From Chrysoperla carnea (Eukaryota; Arthropoda; Insecta; Neuroptera; Chrysopidae), in contig NC_058338.1 of the NCBI RefSeq assembly GCF_905475395.1, positions 77,635,435 through 77,699,434 of the forward strand: a stretch of DNA of 64,000 bases, read 5' to 3'. Positions 53,701 through 60,891 of the stretch are shown piece by piece; position 1 is the first letter of the stretch, and each line of letters starts with the position of its first letter. The notes under the pieces were generated by a model. It made no database searches. It saw only the letters and a program-made list of their open reading frames with translations, and was not told where the DNA came from. Position numbers and translations under genes: made by a program.

Positions 53701-53851
53701 GCAAAATTACAATAAAAATAATTGAATTGAATAAAAAGTCATAATTAATTACCTGGGCAGGTTGATTTGTATTATATAGAGGAACTCCAGGTACACCAGC
53801 TGTTGTGTTTGACACTGGGGACGGTGTAGCTCTTTTTTTAATCCAAGACAT
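27771..53851 (-). CDS. Sec16: Sec16, ER exit site scaffold, 14 coding exons
   Basis: Peripheral ER-membrane protein that organises COPII budding sites. Exons: 53851-53753, 52365-51609, 50010-47916, 47307-47220, 46680-46451, 45272-45168, 41600-41201, 40524-40069, 39965-39630, 39544-39269, 36862-36308, 29933-29661, 29412-29067 and 27991-27771. All are GT-AG; phases agree throughout and the total is 6237 nt (2078 aa). The N-terminus starts [15 protein letters not shown]. Exon 2 is Q/N-rich. Exon 3 is long and ends in an R/D/E-rich stretch. The conserved [13 protein letters not shown] motif is in exon 5. The central ACE1-like domain that binds Sec13 spans exons 7-10 (about residues 1135-1614), with [12 protein letters not shown] and [18 protein letters not shown]. 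The C-terminal region has [13 protein letters not shown] and KAYVDVFNP. Exon 11 is a long polyglutamine segment. Introns total about 20 kb, are full of repeats, and one hosts an unrelated ORF. 5' non-coding exons are unknown. Confidence 0.96.
28299..28345 (+). repeat. Short dispersed repeat, partner of 3012-3060
   Basis: TGGTTTACATATTTTTATTC, then GTGGCGCTGAAATCTTAGCG and TTAAAA, match the copy in intron 1 of the ZAD zinc-finger gene. It lies in the last intron of Sec16. Confidence 0.55.
30440..30804. mobile_element. Pogo/Tigger-like MITE in Sec16 intron
   Basis: Begins TA-CAGTGGAACCTCCGTAACTC and ends with a decayed inverted copy (near TTGAAGTTCCTTACTA). The interior repeats short inverted blocks such as TCGAGTTAATAAG, GTTCGAGATACAGAGG and TTTCGACTTAGAAA. 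A second, shorter copy is at 24080-24240. No transposase remains. Confidence 0.7.
31052..31496. mobile_element. Tc1/mariner-type MITE with TA duplication
   Basis: The left end CAGAGTGTATCACAAAAAGG (continuing ATGCCATACT) and the right end, reversed, CAGAATATCACAAACAAGGC pair over about 30 bases. Both ends are flanked by TA, the Tc1/mariner target duplication. The 445 bp interior is AT-rich and non-coding. Confidence 0.75.
33281..34138 (-). CDS. Unrecognised 285-aa protein, intronless, nested in Sec16
   Basis: A single open frame from ATG 34138 to TAG 33281, inside the 6.4 kb Sec16 intron between 36308 and 29933 and on the same strand. An in-frame TAA lies 12 codons upstream of the ATG, so the start is secure and no longer exon is needed. 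No acceptor site precedes it, so it is not a Sec16 exon. The protein is polar: residues about 1-140 are rich in N, Q, K and T. The C-terminal third looks more ordered, with [19 protein letters not shown] followed by [12 protein letters not shown], then an acidic patch ([16 protein letters not shown]) and ending DIDAPID. I see no signal peptide, membrane segment, zinc finger or enzyme motif. It could be an insect nested gene, a lineage-specific gene or a retrocopy. I assign no function. No close AATAAA was found downstream. Confidence 0.65.
   Translation of the reverse strand: MNLSIWTQQTELPSNTETKESTQTDDVSMMHYQLSSNKQQQFNAIDNTLRKRYVMNTKLKNQNNEQLSSGQQYCVNNTNDIYKKCKITPTTNAATTIHLKKQNNTQLIYYKDNQLMKSSISIKNGKTITTKLNNKKLQPKKSIVKYKAISNFELDSNDANVSTFKLTTYERNKRKHDIISNTVDAWASSSRAVTSRTSSNMLSSFKNSLFGHTNRYSGGYYKPLVFGGTYPIDAPVSYFDENDDDLVAYNDDIEDDNQEDIYLRRCFNRQRSETPRTFDIDAPID
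36308..36862 (-). other. Sec16: Polyglutamine-rich Sec16 exon 11
   Basis: This 185-codon exon, phase 0 at both ends, is dominated by CAA codons. Runs of Q reach about nine (near 36517-36543) and six (near 36681-36698), with H and N interspersed. A shifted frame on the same strand is also open for 115 codons, but only because CAA repeats read as ACA or AAC. The region is likely disordered and variable in length between individuals. The minus-strand acceptor TTTTAG and donor GTGAGT are clear. Confidence 0.85.
37123..37709 (+). repeat. Dispersed repeat family A, near full-length copy
   Basis: About 587 bp. It starts with AAACAAGTGAAAACAAACAA, runs through TGACTGAGTTAATTGTTGAA, the TCTATCTCTAACGG block, a (GACG)n patch and GTTACAAACTTGGGAC, and ends CATACATGGTATAA. 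The same order and ends occur in reverse at 55521-56097, so both termini are defined. There are no terminal inverted repeats and no open frame. It lies in Sec16 intron 10. Confidence 0.85.
38065..38480 (+). pseudogene. Helitron helicase remnant
   Basis: The plus-strand frame at 38196-38414 and beyond reads [20 protein letters not shown], then [10 protein letters not shown] and [14 protein letters not shown], a stop codon, then TRLAI, a second stop, and [12 protein letters not shown]. This is the C-terminal part of the PIF1-like helicase of Helitron rolling-circle transposons (compare [16 protein letters not shown] and LLRN-NPPRLCNGTRL). An upstream charged piece with IHERRTRN may belong to the same protein. 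Two in-frame stops show it is dead. It is antisense to Sec16, in intron 10. Confidence 0.8.
38480..39015. mobile_element. Foldback MITE, related to 12362-12990
   Basis: GATGAACGCTTTAAATTATA pairs with the reverse complement of AATTTAAAGTGTTCATG downstream. The interior CAATTTGAACAAAAATGG, TTTTCGAAGAGTG and GTACGGTTTACGGAAAAATG matches 12362-12990 over most of its length. The left end merges with the Helitron remnant. Confidence 0.7.
42120..42500. repeat. Inverted-end element with internal direct duplication
   Basis: GGAGTTTACTCCTTAAG near 42128 pairs with TTAAGGAGTAAACTCC near 42480. Inside, TTATTGTCAGTTTCAAACAA followed by TAGANGCTTTGTCT occurs twice, about 170 bases apart (42172 and 42342). 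It lies in Sec16 intron 6. Class unknown. Confidence 0.6.
43216..43675. mobile_element. Foldback MITE, CAGGGTG family
   Basis: Starts CAGGGTGGACCATTTTAAT and ends with ATGGTCCACC. Arms of about 200 bp share TCATGTTCTGACATCAGATT, CTACAAAACGA and GATAGAATAACACTTTAAAT with 26957-27619. This copy keeps the arm segment that the other has lost on its left side. It lies in Sec16 intron 6. Confidence 0.75.
44351..44715. mobile_element. Long palindromic element, arms of about 165 bp
   Basis: AAAAATGGAAAGATC at the left end is answered by GATCTTTCCATTTTT at the right. Arms pair with few mismatches through ATGATAATTTTAAAGTTACA, AGAACTTTTCAAAAGAGAAA, GCGCCCGACAAAAA and GTAACGTCATAATGT. Only about 25 bases lie between the arms. 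It lies in Sec16 intron 6, close to a poly(A) run. Confidence 0.8.
44759..44789 (+). repeat. Poly(A) run of about 31
   Basis: An uninterrupted A tract in a Sec16 intron. It creates long lysine or phenylalanine open frames on the two strands that are not genes. Its true length may be uncertain in the assembly. Confidence 0.85.
45439..45891. mobile_element. Foldback MITE with TA flanks and about 200-bp arms
   Basis: TA-CAAGGTTTCCCGTGACTCG at the left and CGAGTCACGGGACACCTTG-TA at the right. Inner pairs include GGACAAAAGTATATAA, CCAATAAAGTAACGAA and TTTTGTTTTGCTAACAC. The loop is short, around GAGACAGCGGAGGAGAC. It sits between Sec16 exons 5 and 6. Confidence 0.85.
46731..47175. mobile_element. 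Inverted-repeat MITE next to Sec16 exon 5
   Basis: CACGATACTCGAAATAAAAT near 46754 pairs with ATTTTATTTCGAGTATCGTG near 47131. GTAGCTAAATTTATGCATAT pairs with GAATAAATTTAGCTAC, and AACATTCTTTAGAAAG with CTTTGTAAAGAATGTT. It lies in the intron between exons 4 and 5, beginning about 50 bases before the exon 5 acceptor and ending about 45 bases after exon 4. It therefore fills most of this intron. Confidence 0.75.
51198..51425. repeat. Direct duplication, period about 142 bp
   Basis: GATGTCGGATTAGACGAATT at 51198 and GATGTCAGATTACACGGATT at 51340 each lead into TCTGTCAC-like and GTGCCATTTTTGACC blocks and a CACTTTTT-like end. A tandem remnant of unknown origin in Sec16 intron 2, slightly GC-richer than its surroundings. 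Confidence 0.6.
52379..52397 (-). promoter_or_regulatory. Sec16: T19 tract by the Sec16 exon 2 acceptor
   Basis: On the minus strand a run of about 19 T lies just before CGCTACCTACAG, the acceptor of Sec16 exon 2 at 52365. It is an extreme polypyrimidine tract. Its length could vary and affect splicing. Confidence 0.5.
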
Positions 53852-54821
53852 TTTTATCTACAATAAATTTGATTTTTTTTAGAGAATACACTTAAGTATA
53901 ATCCTTGAATGCATTTTATGATAATATAGGCACTACACGTAAACAAGGTCAAATCCAAAATTTATAAACACTTTTTAATTGAAATTTGTTAACTAATTGA
54001 CATATGTTTTCTGACATATAACCATTACCAAAAAAAAATTTTATTTTAAAATGGCGTTCGATTTGCAAATTATATGGCTGAATACAATGAAAGATTTTGT
54101 GAATAGTCATAAATGAAAATTTTAACTTTTTTTTAGAATTGTGACTTACATTTTATTAAAAACATTTATGAAAAATTAAAAAATAAATAATTATATTTGA
54201 CACTAATCATTCTTCGTTGATCACAGTAGGCAACTGCTGTGTTGGAAGTTTTAGCTTACGAACTTCAGTTCACCTGTAAATTTTAATATAGAGCGCGCTT
54301 TACAAATATTTCAGCTATGTGCAGGCTTAACTTTTTTCCAAAGTCTTTATTTCAAATTTATATTTCCCATTTCGAAATTTTAACAAAAGTTTCGGGGGAT
54401 ATTATTAAGTATTTTTTATATACGCCAAATCATCCAATCAAATTGACATACATATCTTTCATGTATTAAAACAACTTTCTAAACAAAGTATTAATTTCCT
54501 CTTTTTAACTTTCATTTTTATCAATCTAAAAAATGTTTATATTCTTAAAGGTAATGCTTTTTTGAGATAAAGGAAAATTTGTAAATTTTTTTTAAAAAAT
54601 AGAACCACCTGTTTAAATTTTGAGGTTTTTGTTTTGAAAACCACGTACTGGAATTTTATTTGTTTTAATTTTTAAAGGCCCCGTAGAAAAAAATTAAGGA
54701 TCATAATTTTATCATATTAGAATAAACCGGTTTCTGTCGTATTTTCTAATAATACTTTAAGGGAATATAATAACTTATACAGGCCGTTTTTGTACCATCT
54801 AGGGATACCAATATCACTAGA

Positions 54822-54885
54822 ATGACAGAACACATGCGTTAAGCAATGCATCTAAGTGAGAGGTATTTTATATATATGTATATAA
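54822..54885 (-). repeat. Dispersed repeat, inverted copy of 121-185
   Basis: AATGACAGAACACATGCGTT, then AAGCAATGCATCTAAGTGAG and AGGTATT, are the reverse complement of 121-185 with only a few differences. It abuts the TA microsatellite. Confidence 0.75.
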
Positions 54886-54899
54886 TAAATCCGTTTTTG

Positions 54900-54953
<54 letters not shown>

Positions 54954-54968
54954 CAAAAACGGATTGTA
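54886..54968. repeat. (TA)n microsatellite inside a perfect short palindrome
   Basis: About 24 TA units lie between AATCCGTTTTTGTATTATA and its reverse complement TATAATACAAAAACGGATT. The whole unit is one palindrome, able to form a hairpin or cruciform. Confidence 0.85.
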
Positions 54969-54999
54969 TAATAATAATACTTTAAGGAAACGTGATATT

Positions 55000-55135
55000 C
55001 TCAAAAAAAAAATCAAAATTGGTTCATCCGTTTAAGCACTACGATGCCACAGACAGACAGACAGACAAACAGACACACATACATATGGCAGTCAAACTTA
55101 TAACTCCTTTTTTGGTTCGGGAGTTAAAAAAAGGG
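55000..55135 (+). repeat. Dispersed repeat, partner of 6778-6900
   Basis: Contains CAAAATTGGTTCATCCGTTT, a CAGACAGACAGACAGACAAA stretch and TTTTGGTTCGGGAGTTAAAA. These match 6778-6900 in reverse complement. Confidence 0.65.
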
Positions 55136-55463
55136 TAGTTAACTGTAATCCTAGATACTACCATACTACCTTAATAAAAATAACTTTTTGAATGGGATGT
55201 GCTCCATATCGGAAACGACACCCCTGCTTGGTTATTATGTGGTAGAGCGATAACAAACCGCGACAAATAATTATGTTATCAAACTTTTCTCAAACATTTC
55301 AAAATTTTGTATTATAATTTGTATTATTCCGAAAATCTACAAAAATTTTATTAATAATATATATAATTTCTGCAAAAGTTTTTGATTATTCTGTTTTGAT
55401 TTGAACTGATAAAGCTGTGTCAGCTTGTAATTCTATAACAACAAAAGTAGAAGATCGTAAAAT

Positions 55464-56838
55464 ATGAATACGTAAGTAAAAAAATTTCAATATTTATATA
55501 ATTTTTTTTTGTTTAGTCTTTTTATACCATGCATATATTATGTAATATGCAAGGTATACTAAGTTTAGTCCCAAGTTTGTAACGCTTAAAAATATTGATG
55601 CTAAGCAAAAAATTTTGGTATAGGTGTTCATAAAATCACCTAATTAGTTAATTTCTGGTTGTCTGTCTGTCTGTCGTCTGTATTCTGTCTGTCCGTCTGT
55701 CATCACGATTACTCAAAAACGAAAAGAGATACCAAGCTGAAATTTTTATAGTGTACTGAGACGTAAAAAGTGAAGTCAAGTTCGTAAATGAGCAACATAG
55801 ATCAATTGGGTTTGGGTCCGTAGGACCCATCTTGTAAACCGTTAGAGATAGAACAAAAGTTGACATGTAAAAAATATTCCTTATAAAAAAATAACCATCA
55901 CGAAACATTTTTTCGTAAATATCACTGTTTACCACTGAGGGCGCAAATTAGGCGTAAATTGTATAGTATGTAACTATGGGAATATCAGTCATGTGTGTGT
56001 GACATGTATGTTTGTGTAATGTGATAAGAGTCATCAACACTGTCTATGCATGGTATTTCAATAATTAACTCAGTCAATTGTTTGTTTCCACTTGTTTTTT
56101 GCCTGAATCTCGATTTTTTACCTAAAATTATCTTATGTAAAACGTATTTTTTATAGTTCCAAATCCTCCAGTGAAGAAAATGTTACATTGAAATCTGAAA
56201 CTATATCACAACCTTATAAAGAATCCTTAATTAAAGACGAAATATTAGTGGAAAATATCGATTCAGATAATCAACAAATTAGTAATACAGAAATAGTTTT
56301 TTCATCAAATCATACAGACGTAAATTTAAATATAAAGCCGCACACTGAAAAAACGTCATTTGCGTGTTTCATTTGTAATAAAAAATTCGAAAATAGAATA
56401 TCATTGAATATACATAAACTCCGTCACAAAGAAAAAAAACTTTACAGATGTGATATTTGTAGTCAAAAATTTTCAGTTGAATCGGAGTTATTTTCACATA
56501 AAACAACTCACAACGAAGATAATTCATTTTTGTGTAATATTTGTGATAAAAAATTTACTAAACTTGTTTGTTTAGAATTACATAAACGAAGACACATTGG
56601 TGAAAAACGTTTTTCATGTGATTTTTGTAATACAACTTTTTTCATGGTTGGCAACAGAGTAACCCATAAACGAATTCGTTCCAGTGAAACATCTTTTTCG
56701 TGCAATGTGTGTGAAAAAGTTTTTGCAAAACGAGATTATTTAGTTGTTCATCAACGCACACATGGTACAAGAAAAAGATTTGCATGTACCGCTTGTGAAA
56801 AAAAGACATTTAGCCAGCTAAGTAGTTTATCTATGTAG
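55464..56838 (+). CDS. Short C2H2 zinc-finger protein with truncated last finger
   Basis: Probable nucleic-acid-binding protein of 229 aa. Proposed exons are 55464-55471 (ATG AAT AC, donor GTAAGT) and 56157-56838 (acceptor TTTTTATAG). The 2-nt remainder joins in phase to give MNTSKSSSEENV. The tiny first exon is inferred only from its splice site and phase; a longer upstream exon is possible. A serine/acidic leader is followed by C2H2 fingers at about residues 70-90, 98-118, 126-146, 154-174 and 182-202. The fourth has THKRIRS where a second His is expected. A sixth starts CTACEKKTF but stops at SSLSM before either His, with one residue too many after the second Cys. There is no ZAD domain. 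The gene may be young, decaying or a fragment. A family A repeat fills most of the intron. Confidence 0.7.
55521..56097 (-). repeat. Dispersed repeat family A, near full-length, inverted
   Basis: Reverse complement of the 37123-37709 copy from end to end: TTATACCATG at one edge, TCAATTGTTTGTTTCCACTT at the other, with TTAGAGATAGAACAAAAGTT inside. It includes a (CTGT)n patch. It lies in the intron of the adjacent zinc-finger gene, ending about 60 bases before the acceptor. Confidence 0.85.
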
Positions 56839-58422
56839 TAGTTGGTGATTTACACAGAATATGGATGTAGTTCGACAAAAATGAATTCATGAAGCCAAAA
56901 ATCTTCACTATTAGTAATTTTAGAAAAAATTGCTAAATATATCTCATGTTAAAAGCAAATACATGCATGGAGAAGGTACTCTGAAAATTTTATTATAGCC
57001 AAAGATGAAATTGGGACGTAATTTCCGCACAATGAGAGGCGTACCAACATCTAAGGTAATTGATTAGGTCAGCTAGGGACATTTATCAAAAGAATATAGG
57101 GACATTTGTCAAAAAAACATATATTGAATGTAAAATTTTCATATCACAAAATGTTTTACATAAAACTTTTTGACTTAAAAAAATACTTATCACGTATCAC
57201 TTTACATTTTTTCTTATGAATCTACAATGGCAAGTATGACAACAATGCTTTGTTTTGACATTTCTACACCGCCGCTATGATGAATTTGACCTAAGAAATT
57301 ACCTCAGTTGTTGACAGTCTTAAAATCGTTTGACACTCAGTTTATATAGCTTAAAGGTCTAAGGTTTTGCGACAGTTTAAAAATCCATATTTGAATATTA
57401 TTATTATTATTATCTAACTGTCACGTTAAAGATATTATACGATACTTTGGGTGTGTTCCGTAATATTCACCAGTATACTGGCCAGTGCTAATGGCGCCAT
57501 AAACCGACGCCATACTGGTGAATCGTTCCGAAATATACTGGCCAGTGCGTGTATATATATTCTTATTATAATCGCCAATTACGAGTAAGTCTTTTTCAGA
57601 CTCTTTTATTCCTTCTTAGTGAACAATAAATAAATAAATTTCACTCGGTGAACACATGTACATTATCATGCCCGTTTTACCAGTACAATATGGCATCTAT
57701 TTCTGACGTCATGAGCACTGGCCAGTGTGCTGGTGAATATTACGGAACACACCCTTTATTTGTAAGAGAAAATAAGCAAATTGTAATTGTTCTAAAATGA
57801 TCTATTAGAAGAAGAAACATTATAATGTTAATATATTATGTTATATATTATTTCTCTAGCCTGTTTTTCTGTCACTCCGCGTTTTTTTCCTTATTCCTTT
57901 GTCAATTTCCATGATTTTCTTCTCATTTTAAAGCTTATCGTGCTGGCTAACGATGAAAACTAAACCCATGGTCTAAAAATTTACCGCATTGATTTGCTTA
58001 TTAAGATCTAATTTTGTTCAGTATGTAATTTGTATAACACATCTGTAACTAGAAATTTTTTTAACTAGGCACCATTTAAGTAATTGAATTTGTTTTGAGT
58101 TCTTCGCTTTTATTTATGGAATAGTGCAGCCCGTTACTCTGGAAATTAACCTGATGAAAATGCGTACATTTAACAAATAAATAACATAAAAATTTAATCA
58201 CCATCCGCCACAATGCCCTTAGAACATTATTTTTATTTAAATAACAATCTGATATTCCGAACAATATATACTTATAAAAAAGTAACGCTAACAATATTTA
58301 ATTATTAAATATAATAATTGAAATGTTTAGCCATAATAAAAAGGTATTTTTACTTAAATATTTTATCTTATAGTTAGGGTAAACACAACTAATTCAGTTA
58401 ATAATTAGTGTATGTTTGTCTC
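56839..58422. other. Spacer between convergent zinc-finger gene and SEC22
   Basis: Apart from the MITE at 57449-57754 I see only AT-rich sequence, with no exon. No AATAAA lies close after the zinc-finger stop. A minus-strand AATAAA for SEC22 is at about 58232-58237, roughly 190 bases after its stop. Confidence 0.55.
57449..57754. mobile_element. PIF/Harbinger-like MITE with TTT target duplication
   Basis: 306 bp with 41-bp terminal inverted repeats that agree at 39 positions. They begin GGGTGTGTTCCGTAATATTC and continue ACCAGTATACTGGCCAGTGC. TTT lies immediately outside each end (57446-57448 and 57755-57757). The G-N5-GTT start and 3-bp duplication fit PIF/Harbinger. An extra inverted internal copy of the terminus (CATACTGGTGAATCGTTCCG) starts near 57511, suggesting an internal rearrangement. 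Confidence 0.85.
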
Positions 58423-60891
58423 TTAAAGGATCCAAAAATATAAAAATAAAACAAATAGAATAATTCCACCAATCGCTGCTTTCACATAAAATGATTGTTG
58501 ATTTAAATATGTGGCATCTTTTTTATATTTTTGTGTTAACATTGAAAGATTTTGTGTTTTTGAATCCAATTCTGAAATAGAAAATAAATTTTGGCTATAG
58601 AAATCGTATTTCCAATAAGTTTTTGAAAAACTAATATGAAACATCATACAATTTTAAACGCGTACCAAACTAAAAAAAATTTCTAATTTAAAATGATTTT
58701 TTATCTCTTATCAGTTTTTAGTACCTGGATGACTGAGCTTGGCTCGTTAGTTTTTTTTTTTTTTTTTTTGATAATTTGTGTTTTTTGGAAATTATATTTA
58801 GATTTAGAAAACAAAAGGGAGAAAGACAAATTTGTACGGAAGGGTGCCAAAGATGTTTTACGAAGACTAACGAAGACCGATAATTGTATTGCCTATGGGT
58901 TCAAAAATGAGTTCATTCGGTCCTGATGGGCCCAACTATTTGAAAAAAGAAACAACTTGTTTAAACATTCTTTCATAAACTATAGATTCTATGTTATCTC
59001 CATGAGAAAATCCTTTTTTTCTGACATTTTAAAGGTTTTGTTTATCTCTCCAGCCCTTCTAAATTGAGCTATAGATTTTAGAAATTTATAAGTAGCTTGA
59101 ACATAGTGTCAAGGAAGTGTTTTTCGGGGGTATCAACTTCCCAACCCCCTTTTATTATGTTTTCTAATGGGTGAGAAATATGAATTTAGTGTTGGAACTT
59201 TGCTACTCTACAACATTTTATATTTCAGAAAAACTATTAGCTTTAGTGCCTCACTTTCAAAAATTTTCAAAGGTCTCAATAAATATGATAACAGCGCTGC
59301 TTAATATTAGAACAAATATTTACCTGATAGTACAGTGCCTCGTTGCAATACATCATCAATATTTTGAACCATAATACGTTGTACATCCTGTAATTGTGAA
59401 TTTAATGCATTCATATTTCTACGTGAACGTGAATCAGCAAATCCTTTTTTTGATTTTTGTAAATAATTTTCAAATTCAATAAAAGCATACGGTCGTATAA
59501 CAGATTTTACACGTTTACCATATTGTGAATAAAATTCTTGTGATATATCTTCCAAATAATTGTATGCTAAACGTTTTGAATAATTTCTTTCGCACAATAC
59601 TAAGTAACATATTTCATCTTCTATTAAATAACTGAAAACAAATTGTATTTCTTATTTATACATTAAAAAAACTTTTAACAAAAAGAAAACCGACTTCAAA
59701 AGAAAAACTTTTCCAAAATAAATGAATATGCACTAAAAAGTAAAAAAATAACGAAAATATAATGTAGTTAAAATTATTGTTATTTTTGGAGTCGGTGTCA
59801 GCCAAGGAAACAACTCTGACAGAACAGTTTGCTACATTAACTTGGCTGACACCGACTCCAAAAATAACAATAATTGTAACTACATTATATTTTCGTTATT
59901 TTTTTTACTTTTTAGTGCATATTCATTTATTTTGGAAAAGTTTTTCTTTTGAAGTCGGATTTCTTTTTGTTAAAAGTTTTTTTTATTTTGTGATTTTTAG
60001 TGAATCTGAAGTACACTAACTAATTTGTCACTAAAAAAAGAATCATCGAAATCGGTTGGCGTGATATTAAATTATTCGTCCTCTTACCGTGCATACTTAA
60101 TGCAAATTTGAGACTTTTATGCTTTTCTCATAGATGCCGTTCTATAACTAGAACAAAATGAAATTGGACCACACGGGAAGCACCAGCTTTCAAATAGATA
60201 AAGAATCATCAAAATCGATTCACCCAGTCAAAAGTTCTGAGGTAACAAACATAAAAAAAAAATATAGTCGAATTGAGAACCTCCTTTTTGAAGTCGGTTA
60301 AAAAGAACTAGTTTCTTTAACACTATTTTCCTGGATTTTACTTTAAAAACAAAACTTCGCCGTTTTTTTTTTTTTAATAACAAGACTGGATATTGAAAAT
60401 AAACTTTGAATCATCTGTAAATACTAACTGTCATACAAAATCAGACAAAGGTAATACCATTAATATATAATTTGTTTATTCTGATTTTGGTTTAATATTG
60501 CTCTATTTTTTTAGCCAGTTATTTATCGTTTAGAGGTATAATCGGTAACCGTATTATCTAAGAGCCAAAATTATAAAACAAATCTAGTAGATATTTTATA
60601 AAACTTTGATTTCAAAACAACTTTTGGTGTAAATACTTACTGGAATAAATATGGGCCAGTTTCTATACTGCATCTAGTGGGTGATTGTGGACCAAGTTTT
60701 CGGAATAACATTTTTGCTTGATTTTGATAATCCAATATACTTCTTCCAGACTGTTCATAACAATTAAAATAATTTTTTAATTATTTTCTACGGTAAATTA
60801 AATTAATGTCTATTACCTGTTCATCTTCTTGCATGGTAGCCGCTAATGGTAAGCCATCAGCTACCCTAGCTATCATTGTCATTAAAATCAT
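58423..60891 (-). CDS. SEC22: Vesicle-trafficking R-SNARE SEC22
   Basis: Tail-anchored R-SNARE for vesicle fusion between ER and Golgi. Four coding exons: 60891-60817, 60750-60641, 59631-59324 and 58571-58423, all GT-AG with matching phases, giving 213 aa (animal Sec22b about 215). The longin domain covers residues 1 to about 120, starting [19 protein letters not shown]. The SNARE helix starts near residue 134, with the zero-layer arginine at R159 in DDVLQRG. A hydrophobic C-terminal anchor (about 193-213) includes IIILF-like and FLYFWIL segments. It is full length with all hallmarks. Intron 2, 60640-59632, contains a near-perfect palindrome and a transposon tail. Sec16, another ER-export gene, is about 4.6 kb away on the same strand. 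Confidence 0.97.
59664..59983. mobile_element. Near-perfect palindrome, arms of about 143 bp
   Basis: The left arm, 59664-59806, and right arm, 59841-59983, are almost exact inverted copies. They run from ACTTTTAACAAAAAGAAA through CCGACTTCAAAAGAAAAAC to GGAGTCGGTGTCAGCCAAG, with a 34-base loop. The few differences suggest recent origin or gene conversion. It sits in SEC22 intron 2. It is followed by sequence of a known kind at insect transposon ends (see 60020-60305). Confidence 0.85.
60020..60305 (+). repeat. Transposon tail with GAAGTCGGTT end
   Basis: GAATCATCGAAATCGGTTGG and the later AGAATCATCAAAATCGATTC, then GTTCTGAGGTAACAAACATA, GAATTGAGAACCTCC and TTTTTGAAGTCGGTTAAAAA. This string of motifs is widespread at transposon ends in insect genomes. 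Its GAAGTCGG also matches the outer end of the preceding palindrome, so both may be one composite element (59664-60305). Confidence 0.6.

Larger units (their letters stand above)
53852..55463. other. Spacer between divergent Sec16 and zinc-finger gene
   Basis: It must contain the Sec16 promoter and any 5' non-coding exon, and perhaps the promoter of the plus-strand zinc-finger gene. No core promoter is obvious. About 54822-55135 holds dispersed-repeat fragments and a TA microsatellite. The rest is AT-rich with no exon I can support. Confidence 0.5.

Noticed and set aside
55648-55935. 95-codon minus-strand open frame
   Set aside because: It lies wholly in repeat family A, and the other copies do not keep the frame open.
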